This document shows positions 9,004 to 9,912 of a DNA stretch of 9,912 nt, piece after piece. The DNA is taken from the NCBI GenBank assembly GCA_900758315.1, contig CAAERF010000223.1:1-9912 (forward strand). The letters are read 5' to 3'. Numbering within the stretch: the first letter of the stretch is position 1; every line of letters begins with the position of its first letter. Made by a program: the position numbers and the translations under genes. The notes below the pieces were generated by a model. It saw only the letters and a list, made by a program, of their open reading frames with translations, ran no database searches and was not told the origin of the DNA. The DNA is from an uncultured Oscillospiraceae bacterium. Lineage in GTDB: Bacteria > Bacillota > Clostridia > Oscillospirales > Oscillospiraceae.

Positions 9004-9031
9004 AAACCGGTTCCCAAATGGGAACCGGTTT
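9004..9031 (+). terminator. Hairpin terminator of tex-traX
   Basis: AAACCGGTTCCC (9004-9015) and GGGAACCGGTTT (9020-9031) form a 12-bp perfect stem with an AAAT loop. It is five bases after the traX stop, with a weak T-rich tail (TTTCATTTG). The A-rich and T-rich ends make it potentially bidirectional. Confidence 0.8.
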
Positions 9032-9059
9032 CATTTGTCAAAAATCAGAAATCCGCTCA

Positions 9060-9276
9060 GTGTAAGGCTGTGCCCGTCTTAACGGGCACAGTGAACGCAT
9101 CAAAAACAGGGAAATCGTAGTAATCAGGGAACCCCTTACGTGGGTTCCCTGCGCCCAAACAGTCCGCGACTGTTTGGGCTACCCTCCTGCGTTTTAAAAT
9201 CATAGAGTATTTCGCGCTCTGCGGAGCGCGACAATGGGCTTTGCCCCTTGACCCCACGAGCCTTTGAAAAGGCTCG
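9060..9276. other. Non-coding array of consecutive hairpins (possible structured repeat or RNA)
   Basis: This fills most of the 319-base gap between traX and the metY-like gene. Perfect stems: 9068-9077/9082-9091 (10 bp, CTGTGCCCGT); 9125-9134/9142-9151 (10 bp, CAGGGAACCC); 9153-9164/9168-9179 (12 bp, GCCCAAACAGTC, 3-base loop); 9212-9219/9224-9231 (8 bp, TCGCGCTC); 9236-9239/9243-9246 (4 bp); 9257-9265/9268-9276 (9 bp, CGAGCCTTT). The second and third are separated by one base and could stack. The stems differ in sequence, so this is no CRISPR array. No convincing coding frame with a ribosome binding site was found; AGGAGGG on the minus strand at 9181-9187 has no start codon at proper distance. 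It may be a dispersed palindromic element or an RNA; the direction is unknown. Confidence 0.6.
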
Positions 9277-9290
9277 ACCGAAACTTTCTT

Positions 9291-9316
9291 CTGGCGCTCT
9301 GGGTAACGATCGCCAG
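9291..9316 (-). other. Weak hairpin just after the metY-like stop
   Basis: CTGGCG (9291-9296) and CGCCAG (9311-9316) form a 6-bp stem with a 14-base loop, one base past the stop codon of the minus-strand gene. The bases after it (AAGAAAGTTTC on the minus strand) contain no real U-run, so termination is doubtful. Confidence 0.4.
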
Positions 9317-9317
9317 T

Positions 9318-9912
9318 TTAGATGGCGTCCAGCGCCTGGCTCAGGTCAGCGATCAGGTCCTCTGCGTCCTCGATGCCGCAGGACAGCCGGATCAGCTCTG
9401 CCGGGACACCGGCCTCGATGAGCTGCTGATCGGTGAGCTGCCGGTGGGTGGAGGTAGCGGGGTTGAGGCAGCAGGTCCGGGCATCGGCCACATGGGTCTC
9501 AATGGCGGCCAGCTTCAGGCTCTTCATAAAGGTGGAAGCCGCCTCACGACCGCCCTTCAGGCCGAAGGAGACCACGCCGCAGCCGCCGTTGGGCAGGTAC
9601 TTCTGGGCCAGCTCGTAATATTTGTCCCCGGGCAGACCGGAATAGACCACGTAGGCCACCTTGGGATGCTGCTGGAGGAATTCGGCCACTGCCTGACCGT
9701 TTTCACAGTGGCGCTTCATGCGGACGTGGAGGGATTCCAGGCCCAGGTTGAGCAGGAACGCGTTCTGGGGAGACTGGATGGAGCCGAAGTCCCGCATGAG
9801 CTGGGCGGTACACTTGGTGATAAAGGCGCCCTCCTTGCCGAACTTCTCGGCGTAGGTGATGCCGTGATAGCTCTCGTCGGGGGTGCACAGGCCGGGGAAC
9901 TTGTCCGCGTGG
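9318..9912 (-). CDS. metY: O-acetylhomoserine sulfhydrylase-like PLP enzyme (MetY type), C-terminal part
   Basis: The frame is open from the stop at 9318 to the right edge, giving 197 C-terminal residues of a protein of about 425; the gene starts outside the window. The family makes homocysteine from O-acetylhomoserine and sulfide with PLP. Seen, numbered from the edge: PDESYHGITYAEKFG (11-25), RDFGSIQSPQNAFL (40-53), GLESLHVRMKRHCENG (57-72), YLPNGGCGVVSFGLKGG (105-121) and RLSCGIEDAEDLIADL (175-190), where Arg175 is the expected substrate carboxylate binder. The usual HPAS-TTH stretch reads NPATSTH (150-156), preceded by a Cys-Cys pair. The PLP-binding lysine would lie just beyond the edge. 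A methionine at 9797 could look like a start but is internal. The gene symbol rests on family resemblance; a related Cys/Met-metabolism enzyme is possible. Confidence 0.9.
   Translation of the reverse strand, partial: HADKFPGLCTPDESYHGITYAEKFGKEGAFITKCTAQLMRDFGSIQSPQNAFLLNLGLESLHVRMKRHCENGQAVAEFLQQHPKVAYVVYSGLPGDKYYELAQKYLPNGGCGVVSFGLKGGREAASTFMKSLKLAAIETHVADARTCCLNPATSTHRQLTDQQLIEAGVPAELIRLSCGIEDAEDLIADLSQALDAI

Noticed and set aside
9057..9257. 66-codon minus-strand frame in the hairpin region
   Set aside because: It starts at a GTG with no ribosome binding site, and most of it is made of hairpin arms.
9060..9280. CRISPR array
   Set aside because: The hairpin stems are all different and the spacing is irregular; no unit is repeated.

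Overview
The window is a gene-dense, GC-rich piece of chromosome, most likely from a Clostridia-class Firmicute of the Oscillospiraceae type (Flavonifractor/Pseudoflavonifractor-like; this placement is inferred). The basis is the PdxS/PdxT vitamin B6 synthase pair, strong AGGAGG-type ribosome binding sites, extended -10 promoters (TGTGn or TATGn before the hexamer), a C_GCAxxG_C_C redox protein, the clostridial form of NudC, a ROK repressor and a chromosomal TraX-family membrane protein. No tRNA, rRNA, CRISPR, transposase, integrase or phage gene was seen.

Layout. (1) 1-1100, plus strand: the 3' half of pdxS and all of pdxT, one nucleotide apart, closed by a hairpin terminator. (2) 1121-3724, minus strand: a recG-C_GCAxxG_C_C transcription unit, with an extended -10 promoter upstream of recG and a terminator after the small redox gene. 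(3) 3664-3892: a divergent intergenic region between recG and a ROK regulator, holding two promoters, an 11-bp direct repeat and a small palindrome. (4) 3893-5073: the ROK repressor gene and its terminator. (5) 5074-5122: a convergent junction with an almost loopless palindrome flanked by a 12-bp direct repeat. (6) 5123-5941, minus: nudC. (7) 6016-9031, plus: a tex-traX operon with its own extended -10 promoter and a strong final hairpin. (8) 9060-9316: a 319-base gap holding six or more consecutive hairpins and no convincing gene. (9) 9318-9912, minus: the C-terminal part of a MetY-type O-acetylhomoserine sulfhydrylase that runs off the right edge.

The genes are mostly housekeeping: PLP synthesis, branched-DNA repair, NAD(H) or NAD-cap hydrolysis, an S1/RNA-binding transcription factor and PLP-dependent sulfur assimilation. 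PdxST makes the cofactor that MetY needs, but they sit at opposite ends and nothing links them as one unit. Three start sites were moved from the longest open frame to better-supported positions: the ROK gene (ATG 3893), nudC (GTG 5941) and tex (ATG 6071).

I found no clearly new biological system. The points most worth a second look are the hairpin array at 9060-9280, the histidine cluster beside the zinc motif of the ROK protein, the recG-redox protein pairing, and the tex-traX pairing.
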